This document shows, in pieces, positions 33,901 through 41,935 of a DNA stretch of 64,000 nucleotides. The translations under genes and the position numbers were made by a program. Under the pieces are notes generated by a model. That model was not told the DNA's origin, searched no databases, and saw only the letters and a program-made list of their open reading frames with translations. Numbering within the stretch: position 1 is the first letter of the stretch; each line of letters starts with the position of its first letter. The stretch is from Acidisarcina sp. (GTDB taxonomy: Bacteria > Acidobacteriota > Terriglobia > Terriglobales > Acidobacteriaceae). The DNA is taken from assembly GCA_035539175.1 (NCBI GenBank), contig DATLIY010000011.1, positions 62,001 to 126,000 of the forward strand, read 5' to 3'.

Positions 33901-34935
33901 TTAGTGAATCTGGACCAGCGGAGACTTCTCCTCGTGCTGAGAGGGGGGATTGACGCGGGTATGCTGCGGGGCACGCCAGTGATCGATGTAGGAGATCTGG
34001 TGTACGCAGGAGATGGTGCAGTTCGGCGAGCACGATTTTTCTGTCAGGAACTCGTGATTGAGGTGCTGACGGGTGTATTTCGCCAGCGGAATTCCAGGCC
34101 AGCCGCGCTGCTGGGAGCAGTAGTGGACGAGGCCGTCTTCGCAGACATAGATGTAGCGCGATCCGGCGCGGCAGCGCCAATCATTGGGCTTGCCGTCGGC
34201 AATGGCGAGCTGGAACTTGTTGAAACGGGAGTAGTTCTTCTTCTTGAGGCCGCGAACTTCAAAATAGACGCGGCGCTCTTCATCCTGGAGCGGCTTCAAC
34301 TGGCCACTGCCGTCGTGAATGATGCCGATGGTCGAGGTAAAACCTAGCTCAAGGGCGCGGTGGCTGACGGTGAGTGCATCCTGGGGGTTCTTGATGCCGC
34401 CGCCGACGACGGAGTTGATGTTCACGTGGAAGTCAGCGTGCTCCGCCAGAAACTGCAGTTTTTTGTCGAGGACCTTGAGGCTCTTCTTGGAGATTTCGTC
34501 CGGCTCCACGTTGTCGATGGAGATCTGCATGTGGTCGAGCCCGGCGCGGTTGAGGCGCTGGATGCGCTCGGGGTTGAGCAGATAGCCGTTGGTGATCATT
34601 CCTGCCATGCGGCCGTGGTGGCGGATGCGGGCGATGATCTGATCGAGGTCGGGATGCGTCAGCGGCTCGCCGCCGGAGATGGTGATGATGCTGGTGCCGA
34701 GACGCGCAAGGTGGTCGATGCGGCGCAGCATCTCGTCGACCGGTACCGGATCGGAGACCTTATCGTACTCATTGCAGTAGGCGCAGGAGAGGTTGCAGAA
34801 GCGCATGGGAACGATCTGCGCCATAACGGCATGCCGGGTCGAGAGCAGGGCGTGACCCACCAGCGCCAGCTCGCGAGTCTTGCGCCAGGCGCCCTTCAGG
34901 CTGCGGGAAAGGGTCTTTTTGCGAGCAACGGACAT
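33901..34935 (-). CDS. Radical SAM protein with C-terminal cysteine-rich (SPASM-like) region
   Basis: This 344-residue protein has the radical SAM cluster motif CNLSCAYC (CxxxCxxC) early in the barrel after QIVPMRF, then [10 protein letters not shown] (SAM-binding GGE) and QISIDNV. The C-terminal third has further cysteines ([29 protein letters not shown]), which could hold one or two auxiliary Fe-S clusters as in SPASM/twitch enzymes. Those commonly modify peptides or cofactors. The N-terminal 35 residues are basic and helical. No small precursor peptide gene or RRE protein was found beside it, so the substrate is unknown. It is convergent with the DsbA-like gene. Confidence 0.88.
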   Translation of the reverse strand: MSVARKKTLSRSLKGAWRKTRELALVGHALLSTRHAVMAQIVPMRFCNLSCAYCNEYDKVSDPVPVDEMLRRIDHLARLGTSIITISGGEPLTHPDLDQIIARIRHHGRMAGMITNGYLLNPERIQRLNRAGLDHMQISIDNVEPDEISKKSLKVLDKKLQFLAEHADFHVNINSVVGGGIKNPQDALTVSHRALELGFTSTIGIIHDGSGQLKPLQDEERRVYFEVRGLKKKNYSRFNKFQLAIADGKPNDWRCRAGSRYIYVCEDGLVHYCSQQRGWPGIPLAKYTRQHLNHEFLTEKSCSPNCTISCVHQISYIDHWRAPQHTRVNPPSQHEEKSPLVQIH

Positions 34936-35066
34936 ATCTCATTGTATTGAATCACAGCCAGGACGCAGACTGCGAGGGGCAGGCGACGAATGGTAGGAGA
35001 TCGGCGGCGAAGCGGTATCTGGCGCATCCGGCTGGGATTGCGCCGGGAGAGAGCTCAGGATGGACT

Positions 35067-36218
35067 TCAGTCCATCGGCTGCGCGGGGAGTTCCTGCCGC
35101 AGGCGGTCCATTTCGCGGCGAAGCTGATCCATCTGCTGCGGAGTGAAGAGTTCGGGCATCTGCTGGCGCATCTCCTCCATCTGCTGTCGGATGGCGTCGG
35201 GGTTCACGCCACTCAGGGATTTGCGGACCTCTTCCGCCAGAGCCCTGGAATCTATGTTGGGCATTTCCTGCTTCGCACTGGCTACGAGGGCATCGATCTC
35301 GGCTTTGGAGGGTGCGAAGCCGGGCCAGTCCAGCTCACTCTTCTTTTTCTGGTTCTTGGGGGAGCCGGCCTGCATGGTCAGGACCTGCTGCTTGCGGTCG
35401 CGGACGATGGTGAGCTGGACGCTCTTGCCGTAGTTCTCGCGCAGTTCGCGCTCCCAGTCGGCACGGGTGCTCAACGTGTCCTGGTTGATCTTCAGGACGA
35501 CATCGTTTTGTTTCAGCCCGGCGGTGGCGGCGGGGCTCTTGCTATCCACGCTCTTGACCAGCAGACCCATCCCCTCCTGTACGCCGATGTAGTTGGCGAG
35601 CTGGGGGGCGACGGGATCCATTATGGCTCCCACGTAGAGGGCGCTGCCCTTGCCGAGGGACCAGCCTCCCATGAGGCCGTGGGGCGAGCCTGCAGTGGAG
35701 GAGTTGAAGCCCATGGCGGGAGGCGGCTCCGGGACGCTGATGTGGTTGTTCCATGCCTCCTGCTCGACGGTGGCGCGATCGGCAAGCTGTACGCTCACGT
35801 TGGTGAGCACACCGTTGCGGCTGACGACGAAGGTAACGGTTCTTCCGGAGGGAGTTTCGCGTAACAAGCGGCGGAGCTGCTCGACGCCTTCGACGGCCTG
35901 GCCATTCATTTCGAGGATGACGTCGTGGACTCTGAGGCCGGATTTGCCGGCTGGTGCGTCGTGGTCGACGGTGACGATTTCCGCGCCTTTGGCCTCCTTC
36001 AATTTGAGGGCACCGGCGCGGTCACTGTCGATGTCGCGAATGTCGACGCCAAGGTAGCCCTGCGAGGGGCGCGCCAGATAGGCAGGCGAATCCTGCATGG
36101 GCAGGAAAAATTGGCCTTCTCCCATGGCGGCATAGGCCGCGGGCGCTGCGAGACTGAGAGAACCAAGGCAGAACGAACCAAGAATGACGAACGAAACTCG
36201 CGTCAAGAAAGGATTCAT
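35067..36218 (-). CDS. Exported protein with two PDZ domains, no protease domain
   Basis: This protein of about 383 residues has a signal peptide (SFVILGSFCLGSLSLAAPAAYA) and two PDZ domains. The first (YLGVDIRDID to GLRVHDVILEMNGQAVEG) and the second (GLLVKSVDSKSPAATAGLKQNDVVLKINQ) carry the usual ligand-loop and GL-x-DVI pattern. A helical C-terminal region rich in Gln, Met and Arg follows (QMEEMRQQMPELF). There is no trypsin-like or metalloprotease domain, so it is not DegS/DegP or RseP. The ATG at 36218 puts the signal at the N-terminus. It is the third gene of an ECF sigma / anti-sigma operon (62-nt gap), so it may sense misfolded envelope proteins for that circuit. A hairpin GATGGAC/GTCCATC overlaps its stop codon. 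Confidence 0.82.
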   Translation of the reverse strand: MNPFLTRVSFVILGSFCLGSLSLAAPAAYAAMGEGQFFLPMQDSPAYLARPSQGYLGVDIRDIDSDRAGALKLKEAKGAEIVTVDHDAPAGKSGLRVHDVILEMNGQAVEGVEQLRRLLRETPSGRTVTFVVSRNGVLTNVSVQLADRATVEQEAWNNHISVPEPPPAMGFNSSTAGSPHGLMGGWSLGKGSALYVGAIMDPVAPQLANYIGVQEGMGLLVKSVDSKSPAATAGLKQNDVVLKINQDTLSTRADWERELRENYGKSVQLTIVRDRKQQVLTMQAGSPKNQKKKSELDWPGFAPSKAEIDALVASAKQEMPNIDSRALAEEVRKSLSGVNPDAIRQQMEEMRQQMPELFTPQQMDQLRREMDRLRQELPAQPMD

Positions 36219-36280
36219 CGCACGACTCCTGACTGCATTTCTTCCTCTGACGTTTTCCGGACGTACAGACCTCGCCGGCG

Positions 36281-37240
36281 TCATTGTATTTCGGGCAACT
36301 GGCTCAACACCTGTTGCGAAGCATTACGAATGTGTGGATTCTGGTCCTCAACCGCAACCGTGTGGAGCACCTGGCGCACGCTGCTGTCGGCCTCGACCGG
36401 TTGCAGAACGCTGATGGCCTGGGTGCGAACCGCCGGGTCACCGTCGCTCATCAGTATCTCCAGGACGGCATCGCGTACGCGCATGTCTTCCGCGATGAAG
36501 GGCTCCAGCCCGGCAAGCGCTTTACGGCGTACCGCCGGAGAGCGATCGTAGCGAGCGGAGACCATCAGGGCGTCGCGAACGGGGCCTCCGTTGCACTGGT
36601 GGCCGGCGCGGCACTCGGCGGCGAGCAGCCCGACGCTATTGCTGCGGATCTCGTTATCGCCATTGGCCTGCGCGGCGGCCAGCAGCAGACTCCGGATAAA
36701 GGGGTCGTCGAGCGAGCCGCGCATCTTGACGGGCACGACGCGGTCGTAGCTGACCTCCACTGTCTCCGAATCGGGCTCGCGCACGATGCTGCTGACGTTG
36801 GCAATCTGCGCGGAGCTTAAGTCCTCATTGGAAGCGGCAACAATGGCGGCGTTGGCCGCCGCCCGTTTCTCCGCCAGGTGATATCCGCCAAAAGCTCCGC
36901 CGCCAATGCCGAGCAGCAGGAGGACAGATGCGGCAACGGGGGCAGTACGCAGACGGCCTGCTCCGGCAAGCATGTTCTGTGCCAGGCGAACCATCCAGCT
37001 CTGCCGGGGAAGAGTATCGAGGGCGTCTTCCAGCCGGAGCCGCGTCCGCGCCAGCAGGTTGGCGGAGGGCTCCGTTACGGGATAGAGGTACATGGCCTGA
37101 TGGAGTGCCTGTACGGCCTCCAGTTCGCGGCGGCAGGCGTCGCAGATGGCAAGATGTCGATCGAGTTCCGGGCTGGCTTCGTCCGGCAGTTCCCCGTAGA
37201 CGGCAAGCGCTATTTTTTCTTGTGCCAGTTCGCACTTCAT
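36281..37240 (-). CDS. Transmembrane anti-sigma factor with periplasmic HEAT-like repeats
   Basis: This 319-residue protein has an N-terminal ZAS zinc-binding anti-sigma domain with H29-x3-C33-x2-C36 (HLAICDAC), a membrane helix at about 101-120 (PVAASVLLLLGIGGGAFGGY), and a periplasmic C-terminal half built of HEAT-like helical repeats (RDALMVSARYDRSPAVRRKALAGL, VRDAVLEILMSDGDPAVRTQAI, each shown as the repeat type). It sits 31 nt after the ECF sigma gene and is its likely inhibitor. HEAT repeats are protein-binding scaffolds, so the periplasmic part may bind a signal protein, perhaps the PDZ product encoded next. The fusion is not the RseA layout. Confidence 0.85.
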   Translation of the reverse strand: MKCELAQEKIALAVYGELPDEASPELDRHLAICDACRRELEAVQALHQAMYLYPVTEPSANLLARTRLRLEDALDTLPRQSWMVRLAQNMLAGAGRLRTAPVAASVLLLLGIGGGAFGGYHLAEKRAAANAAIVAASNEDLSSAQIANVSSIVREPDSETVEVSYDRVVPVKMRGSLDDPFIRSLLLAAAQANGDNEIRSNSVGLLAAECRAGHQCNGGPVRDALMVSARYDRSPAVRRKALAGLEPFIAEDMRVRDAVLEILMSDGDPAVRTQAISVLQPVEADSSVRQVLHTVAVEDQNPHIRNASQQVLSQLPEIQ

Positions 37241-37271
37241 GATGTTTCCTTTGGCCTCAACGTACTTCCGC

Positions 37272-37868
37272 TCAACGTAGTTCCGTCAGATGCGTCCTTA
37301 ACTTTCTGGTCGCACGGAAGAGGGTGTTTTTCGCCGTCTCTTCCGTGGTGTGCAGCATCTCTCCGATGGTCCTCAACTTCAGGCCCTGGTAGTGCTTCAA
37401 CTCAAAAACCATGCGTTCGCGCGGGGTTAGTGTGTCCAAAGCCGCCTTGATTTTCTGGGCAAGGAGCTTGCGGTCCAGTTCGCGGGCGGGGTTGGCTCCC
37501 GGACGCTCGTCGGACACATTGCTCAGCAGGTCGATCTCCTCGCCGGACGAATCCACCAGTATCGATTGCTCTTCGCGGCGGGATTTGCGGCGGCGAAGAT
37601 GGTCCAGGCAGAGATTGGTGACGATCCGGTAGAGCCAGGTATAAAACGAGCACTCAAAGCGGAAGTTCCCCAGATAGCGATAGGCCTTGAGAAAAGCTTC
37701 CTGGTGGATATCCTCGGCGTCGTGTTCGGAGCCCGTAAGATGCAGCGCAAGGCGTAACACCTGGGCATCGTATTGGCGCACCAGCGTGTCGAACGCTGCT
37801 CGCGAGCCCTGTTGGGCTTCACGAATCAGTTCCATCTCACTAGCTCGAGCCCGTTCGTCCTTCACCAT
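37272..37868 (-). CDS. ECF-type RNA polymerase sigma factor
   Basis: This protein of about 198 residues has region 2 (HDAEDIHQEAFLKAYRYLGNF, FYTWLYRIVTNLCLDHLRR) and region 4 (LTPRERMVFELKHYQGLKLRTIGEMLHTTEETAKN, a typical ECF helix-turn-helix), joined by a variable acidic linker. It recruits core RNA polymerase to a dedicated promoter set. The frame is open to 37967, but the ATG at 37868 (MVKDERARASEMELIREAQ) gives the family's normal length; no good ribosome site is visible. It is first in an operon with its anti-sigma factor and a double-PDZ protein. Confidence 0.9.
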   Translation of the reverse strand: MVKDERARASEMELIREAQQGSRAAFDTLVRQYDAQVLRLALHLTGSEHDAEDIHQEAFLKAYRYLGNFRFECSFYTWLYRIVTNLCLDHLRRRKSRREEQSILVDSSGEEIDLLSNVSDERPGANPARELDRKLLAQKIKAALDTLTPRERMVFELKHYQGLKLRTIGEMLHTTEETAKNTLFRATRKLRTHLTELR

Positions 37869-38068
37869 GCTTGAGGAGGATTGTACCCTCCGCGCGGATG
37901 TCCAGTTTTGTCCCGAAGCACAGTTCGAAGGGGAACGAAGGGTCAGGGCGTCAGCAGGCATCATCACGCTCCATCCTTGCCAAATCCAGCGCTGCCGGTG
38001 GCAGCGGCACTGGTTTAGACGATGGAGGGCAGGGTTTTGTGAGCGGGAATTCGCGGATTCAAAAGGAA

Positions 38069-38095
38069 ACAGGCGGCTCTTGAAGGGCCGCCTGT
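38069..38095 (-). terminator. Terminator of the GH92 gene
   Basis: ACAGGCGGC (38069-38077) pairs with GCCGCCTGT (38087-38095). On the minus strand the stem is followed by TTCCTTTTG, consistent with an intrinsic terminator just beyond the GH92 stop. Confidence 0.6.
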
Positions 38096-38130
38096 CGTGG
38101 ATACTGCCGGTTCGGTCGATTTTGAAGGGG

Positions 38131-40455
38131 TTATGCGGTCATGGAGGGCGGTGCGGCGCTCTCGTCGGCACCGAAGGCCTTGTTGGGTTCGCTGCCCATG
38201 GTAAAGACGAAGGTTCCGCCATTGGCGACGTCGGCATGGCTGAACCAGACTTTGGTGTGGGGCTTCCCGTTGAAGGTTACGGATTGGATGTATTTGTCCT
38301 CGGGGGACTTGCGCTTTGTCTCCAGGACGAGCTCCTTGCCGTTGGCCAGCCGGATAGCTGCACGGTCAAAAAGCGGCGAGCCGAAGACGTAGTTGGCGCT
38401 GACCGGATCGACGGCGTAAAAGCCGAGGGCGCTGATGATGTACCAGGCCGACATCTGGCCGCAATCTTCGTTTCCTGCCAATCCATCCGGCTGGTTGTCG
38501 TACATGGTTTCGAGCAGGCTGCGGACGCGCTCCTGGGTCTTATAGGGTGCGCCGGCGCAGGCATAGAGGTAGGCGATATGATGGCCGGGCTCGTTTCCGT
38601 GCGCATATTGCCCGACGAGGCCGGCGATATCGGGCGGCGCATCGGGCGGCAGGTCCGAGGGGGCGCTGAAGAGCGCGTCGAGCTTGGCAACGAGAGCCTC
38701 GCGGCCGCCGAACAACTGGCCCAGGCCCTTGGGGTCGTGCTGCGCGGAGAACGTCGTTACCCAGGGATTCGACTCCGTGTAATCGCGCCACTGCTTCGAG
38801 TGGCCGATCTCGATCGGGCTGAAGGGCTCGGCCCACTCGCCATTGGCAAGTTTGGGGCGGATGAAGGTCGTTGTCTTGTCGTAGAGATTACGGTAATTCC
38901 CGGCGCCTGCCAGCAGTTGCGCAGCGTCCTCATGGGCTCCGGCGGCGCGGGCGAGATGGGCTGCGGCCCAACTGTCATAGGCGTAGTCCATCGTCTTGCT
39001 GGTTGATTCCGGCTCCTTGTCGCAGGCGATGTAGCCCTCTTTGCGGAAGGCTGCGAGGCCCTGGTAGTCCTCTTCCAGGGCGCGCTTTCTGACCAGGGAA
39101 TAGGCCTTGTCAAACTCAATCCCGCGGAAGCCCTTGGCGTGGGCCTCAGCCATCACCACGACGGAGTGGTAGCCGGTCATGCAGGCGGTCTCCCTGGCAT
39201 GCAGCGGCCAGACAGGCATGCCTGCCGGGCTTTCGTCCGCCATGCGGATGAGGCAGTTGACCAGATCGGGGACGCGCTTGCCCTGTGCGAGGGTGTAGAG
39301 GGGATGGGTCGCCCGGTAAGTATCCCAGAGGGAAAAGGTGCTGTAGTTGTGCAGACCCGGCTCCAGTTGATGGACCTTGCCGTCCATGCCGCGGTAGTGG
39401 CCATCGACGTCATCGAAGAGGGTAGGGGAGACGAGGGCGTGATAGAGGCCGGTATAGAAGATTTCCTTGTGCTTCTGGCTGGCGGACTCAACCGTGATGG
39501 CGGAGAGTTCCTGCTGCCAGGCGGAGTGGGCCTGGGCCTTGACCTTGGCGAAGTCCCAGCCGGGGATTTCGGCATCGAGGTTCTTCATTGCGGCTTCCGC
39601 GCTCACGCCGGAGATTCCCGTCTTGACGTAGATGACTTCGCCCTCTGCGGTTTGGAAGTGGACGAGGCACTTGAGCGATTTGCTGTCGCTCTGGCGCACT
39701 GAGGGATCGAGCTTTTGATCGTCGGCCACGATCTCAGAGGAGGCGAAGGGCCGGGAGAACTTCATGGCGAAGTAGATTTCGCGTCCAGCGGCCCAGAGCG
39801 CGGTGCTGCGTCCGCCGGTGATGGTGTCGTTGCCAACGAACTTCACATTCGACCAGAGAATGGACTTTGGGTTGCCGCCATTCAGGTGAGTCAGGTCAAG
39901 GATGAAGTGGCTGGAGTCGCTCTTGGGAAAGGTGTACTTATGAATTCCGGCGCGTTCGGTGGCACTGAGTTCGGCGCGGATGCCGTAGTCCTTGAGCAGG
40001 ACGGAGTAATAGCCGGGCTCGGCGATCTCGTCGGCGTGGGAGAAGCGGGAGCGGTAGCCCTCCTCGGGATGCTCCAGGCTGCCCGGAACGGTTTTGACCG
40101 GGCCAGTGCCGGGCATGAGCAGAAAGTCCAGCAGATCGGCGGCACCGGTGCCGCTCAGATGGGTATGGCTGAATCCCATGATGGAGGTGTCCGAGTAGTG
40201 GTAGCCGGAGCAGTGGTCCCAGCCCTCGTTGAACGTATCCGGACTGAGCTGCACCATGCCGAAGGGCACGGTAGCGCCGGGATACGTGTGTCCATGTCCC
40301 CCGGTGCCGATTGCGAGCTTGACGTATTTGGTCAGGTCAGGGGCGGAGGAGGAGCGGGCTACGGCGGAAGCGAGTTTGTCCAGGCCGTGCGAGCTTGCCA
40401 GTCCGGCGGCGGAAACAGCGGAAACAGCACCGAGAAATGTTCTTCTTGTGATCAT
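38131..40455 (-). CDS. GH92-family glycoside hydrolase (alpha-mannosidase type), Tat signal
   Basis: This 774-residue protein starts with a twin-arginine signal (ITRRTFLGAVSAVSAAGLASS). GH92 hallmarks follow in order: GTGGHGHTYPGATVPFGMVQLSPDT, a known opening of the family, then CSGYHYSDTSIMGFSHTHLSGTG, GNEPGHHIAYLY and GNEDCGQMSAWYIISALGFY near the C-terminus, with the catalytic acidic residues in these blocks (motif names only; each is longer in the protein). Family members are calcium-dependent exo-alpha-mannosidases, often alpha-1,2. It would act in the periplasm or be surface-exposed on mannans or glycoprotein glycans. It is divergent from the RNase HI gene, with an 83-bp shared promoter region. 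Confidence 0.92.
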   Translation of the reverse strand: MITRRTFLGAVSAVSAAGLASSHGLDKLASAVARSSSAPDLTKYVKLAIGTGGHGHTYPGATVPFGMVQLSPDTFNEGWDHCSGYHYSDTSIMGFSHTHLSGTGAADLLDFLLMPGTGPVKTVPGSLEHPEEGYRSRFSHADEIAEPGYYSVLLKDYGIRAELSATERAGIHKYTFPKSDSSHFILDLTHLNGGNPKSILWSNVKFVGNDTITGGRSTALWAAGREIYFAMKFSRPFASSEIVADDQKLDPSVRQSDSKSLKCLVHFQTAEGEVIYVKTGISGVSAEAAMKNLDAEIPGWDFAKVKAQAHSAWQQELSAITVESASQKHKEIFYTGLYHALVSPTLFDDVDGHYRGMDGKVHQLEPGLHNYSTFSLWDTYRATHPLYTLAQGKRVPDLVNCLIRMADESPAGMPVWPLHARETACMTGYHSVVVMAEAHAKGFRGIEFDKAYSLVRKRALEEDYQGLAAFRKEGYIACDKEPESTSKTMDYAYDSWAAAHLARAAGAHEDAAQLLAGAGNYRNLYDKTTTFIRPKLANGEWAEPFSPIEIGHSKQWRDYTESNPWVTTFSAQHDPKGLGQLFGGREALVAKLDALFSAPSDLPPDAPPDIAGLVGQYAHGNEPGHHIAYLYACAGAPYKTQERVRSLLETMYDNQPDGLAGNEDCGQMSAWYIISALGFYAVDPVSANYVFGSPLFDRAAIRLANGKELVLETKRKSPEDKYIQSVTFNGKPHTKVWFSHADVANGGTFVFTMGSEPNKAFGADESAAPPSMTA

Positions 40456-40538
40456 TCGTCCTATCCCACGTCGAGTTGAACGGTAACGTTTCCAAATGTA
40501 GCACCGCGACCGCTATTTTGGTTCGGTAGACTGGAATT

Positions 40539-41255
40539 ATGGATCAATTGAATTTCGACTCTCCCAAAGCGGAGAAGCGTGAGCAGGCGGGTTGGACGAT
40601 CGCGTATTGCGACGGAGGCTCGCGCGGCAATCCAGGACCGGCGGGGTTCGGGGTCTACCTGCAGGATGAGAAGGGCACCGTTGTCGGAGAACTGAGCGAG
40701 TTCCTGGGCCGGAAGACGAATAATTACGCGGAGTATTCGGGGCTGCTGGCGGCGCTCGAGTTCGCGCTGGACGCAGGACACGAGAGGTTGCGGGTAATCT
40801 CCGACTCAGAGCTGATGGTGAAGCAGATTAAAGGGCAGTATCGCGTAAATAGTCCGGAGCTGCGGCCGCTTTACGAAGAGGCGAAACGCCGCATCGGGCG
40901 ACTCAAAAGCTTCCAGATTCAGCATGTGCTGCGGGACAAGAATAAGCAGGCGGACCGGCTGGCGAATCTGGCGATGGACCGGGGAATGGGCAAACCTGCG
41001 AGCGCTGCTGCGCCTGCTGCGGAACATAGATCGGAGCGGGGATCGGAGCAGGGACCGGAACGAGGGCAGGGGCGAGCCTCTACGGGCGCGAGCGCAGCGG
41101 GATATCAAATCCCGGTGGTGCGCTTGGGCTCCGAGGGCAGATCGGCTGCCAAGCCTCCGGTGAAGGCGATCCGCGGATTTGTGAAGGGCGGCGTCGTGCA
41201 TCTGGTGGAAGGCGAACTGCCGGATGGAGTGTTTGTGAAGATTGAGCGGGAGTAG
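40539..41255 (+). CDS. RNase HI domain protein with extra C-terminal beta segment
   Basis: In this 238-residue protein, residues 19-148 form an RNase HI fold with all four carboxylates: D25 (YCDGGSRGN), E65 (NYAEYSG), D89 (ISDSELM) and D139 (KQADRLAN). It should cut RNA in RNA-DNA hybrids. After a disordered Arg/Glu/Gly/Ala-rich linker (150-195) comes a short module, IRGFVKGGVVHLVEGELPDG, that resembles the small antitoxin-like beta fold (DUF104/AF2212 type, RGxVxNGxVxLxxGxxLPEGT). The standard N-terminal hybrid-binding domain of long RNases H is absent. The bacterial RNase HI/Bacillus YpdQ-like branch fits. Confidence 0.85.
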   Translation: MDQLNFDSPKAEKREQAGWTIAYCDGGSRGNPGPAGFGVYLQDEKGTVVGELSEFLGRKTNNYAEYSGLLAALEFALDAGHERLRVISDSELMVKQIKGQYRVNSPELRPLYEEAKRRIGRLKSFQIQHVLRDKNKQADRLANLAMDRGMGKPASAAAPAAEHRSERGSEQGPERGQGRASTGASAAGYQIPVVRLGSEGRSAAKPPVKAIRGFVKGGVVHLVEGELPDGVFVKIERE

Positions 41256-41268
41256 GCCGGGGCTGGGC

Positions 41269-41306
41269 CGAGGCGCTATACAGCGCCTCGCACCAATTCT
41301 TGTTTT
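41269..41306. terminator. Bidirectional terminator between RNase HI and yqeY
   Basis: CGAGGCGCT (41269-41277) and AGCGCCTCG (41282-41290) form a perfect 9-bp stem with an ATAC loop. A T-rich tail (TTCTTGTTTTT) follows on the plus strand. Confidence 0.65.
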
Positions 41307-41319
41307 TCGCGGGCGCTGA

Positions 41320-41787
41320 TTATTTGGCGAGCTCGGCTTTGACGATGTCGCTTACCTGGCGGCCATCGGCGCGGAGTCCAGAGCCCTGGATCTTCGCCTG
41401 AACGGATTTGATGACGGTTCCCATCTCACGGGGGCCGGGTTTTGCGCCAGAGGCAGTGAGCTCGGCGATGACGGCGGAGACAGTATCGCGAATCTCGCTC
41501 TCCCCGGCGACCTTGGGCATGTAGGCCTCAATGACGACGATCTCGGCTGCTTCCTTTTGAGCAAGCGCGGGGCGGTTGCCCTTGGTAAATTGCTCGATGG
41601 AATCATGACGCTGTTTGACCATGGTGGTCAGGGTCTGCATCTCTTCTGCCTCGGAGAGCTCGCTGCGCTTGTCGATTTCCTTGTTCTTGAGTGCCGTCAT
41701 CACCATGCGCAGGGTGGAGGTGCGTTCTGCGTCGTGGGCCTTCATTGAGGCGACCATATCTTTCTTGACTCTTTCCGCGAGGCTCAC
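41320..41787 (-). CDS. GatB/YqeY domain protein
   Basis: This 155-residue protein matches the stand-alone YqeY family: an N-terminal helical part (KKDMVASMKAHDAERTSTLRMV) and a C-terminal GatB-tail-like domain (EIVVIEAYMPKVAGESEI, GPREMGTVIKSVQAKIQG). The same fold ends the GatB and GatE subunits of tRNA amidotransferases, where it binds tRNA. The stand-alone protein probably binds tRNA but has no settled function. The ATG at 41787 is the only sensible start. It is divergent from the class V aminotransferase gene. Confidence 0.92.
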   Translation of the reverse strand: MSLAERVKKDMVASMKAHDAERTSTLRMVMTALKNKEIDKRSELSEAEEMQTLTTMVKQRHDSIEQFTKGNRPALAQKEAAEIVVIEAYMPKVAGESEIRDTVSAVIAELTASGAKPGPREMGTVIKSVQAKIQGSGLRADGRQVSDIVKAELAK

Positions 41788-41935
41788 CGGAGATCTCCTG
41801 TCGAAACACTTTAATTTTTATGCTTGACGCTGCGCGTGACCCGAATTTCGCCGGGTACCGGCGCAAACTTCTAATTATAGAATCCCGGGTTCAGAACTGG
41901 CTCTTAGTACAATGAATCAAAGGAAAACGACATCT

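Noticed and set aside
33827-35066. RiPP cluster around the radical SAM gene
   Set aside because: No short precursor-like frame with a core peptide, no RRE domain and no peptidase-transporter were found in the flanks.
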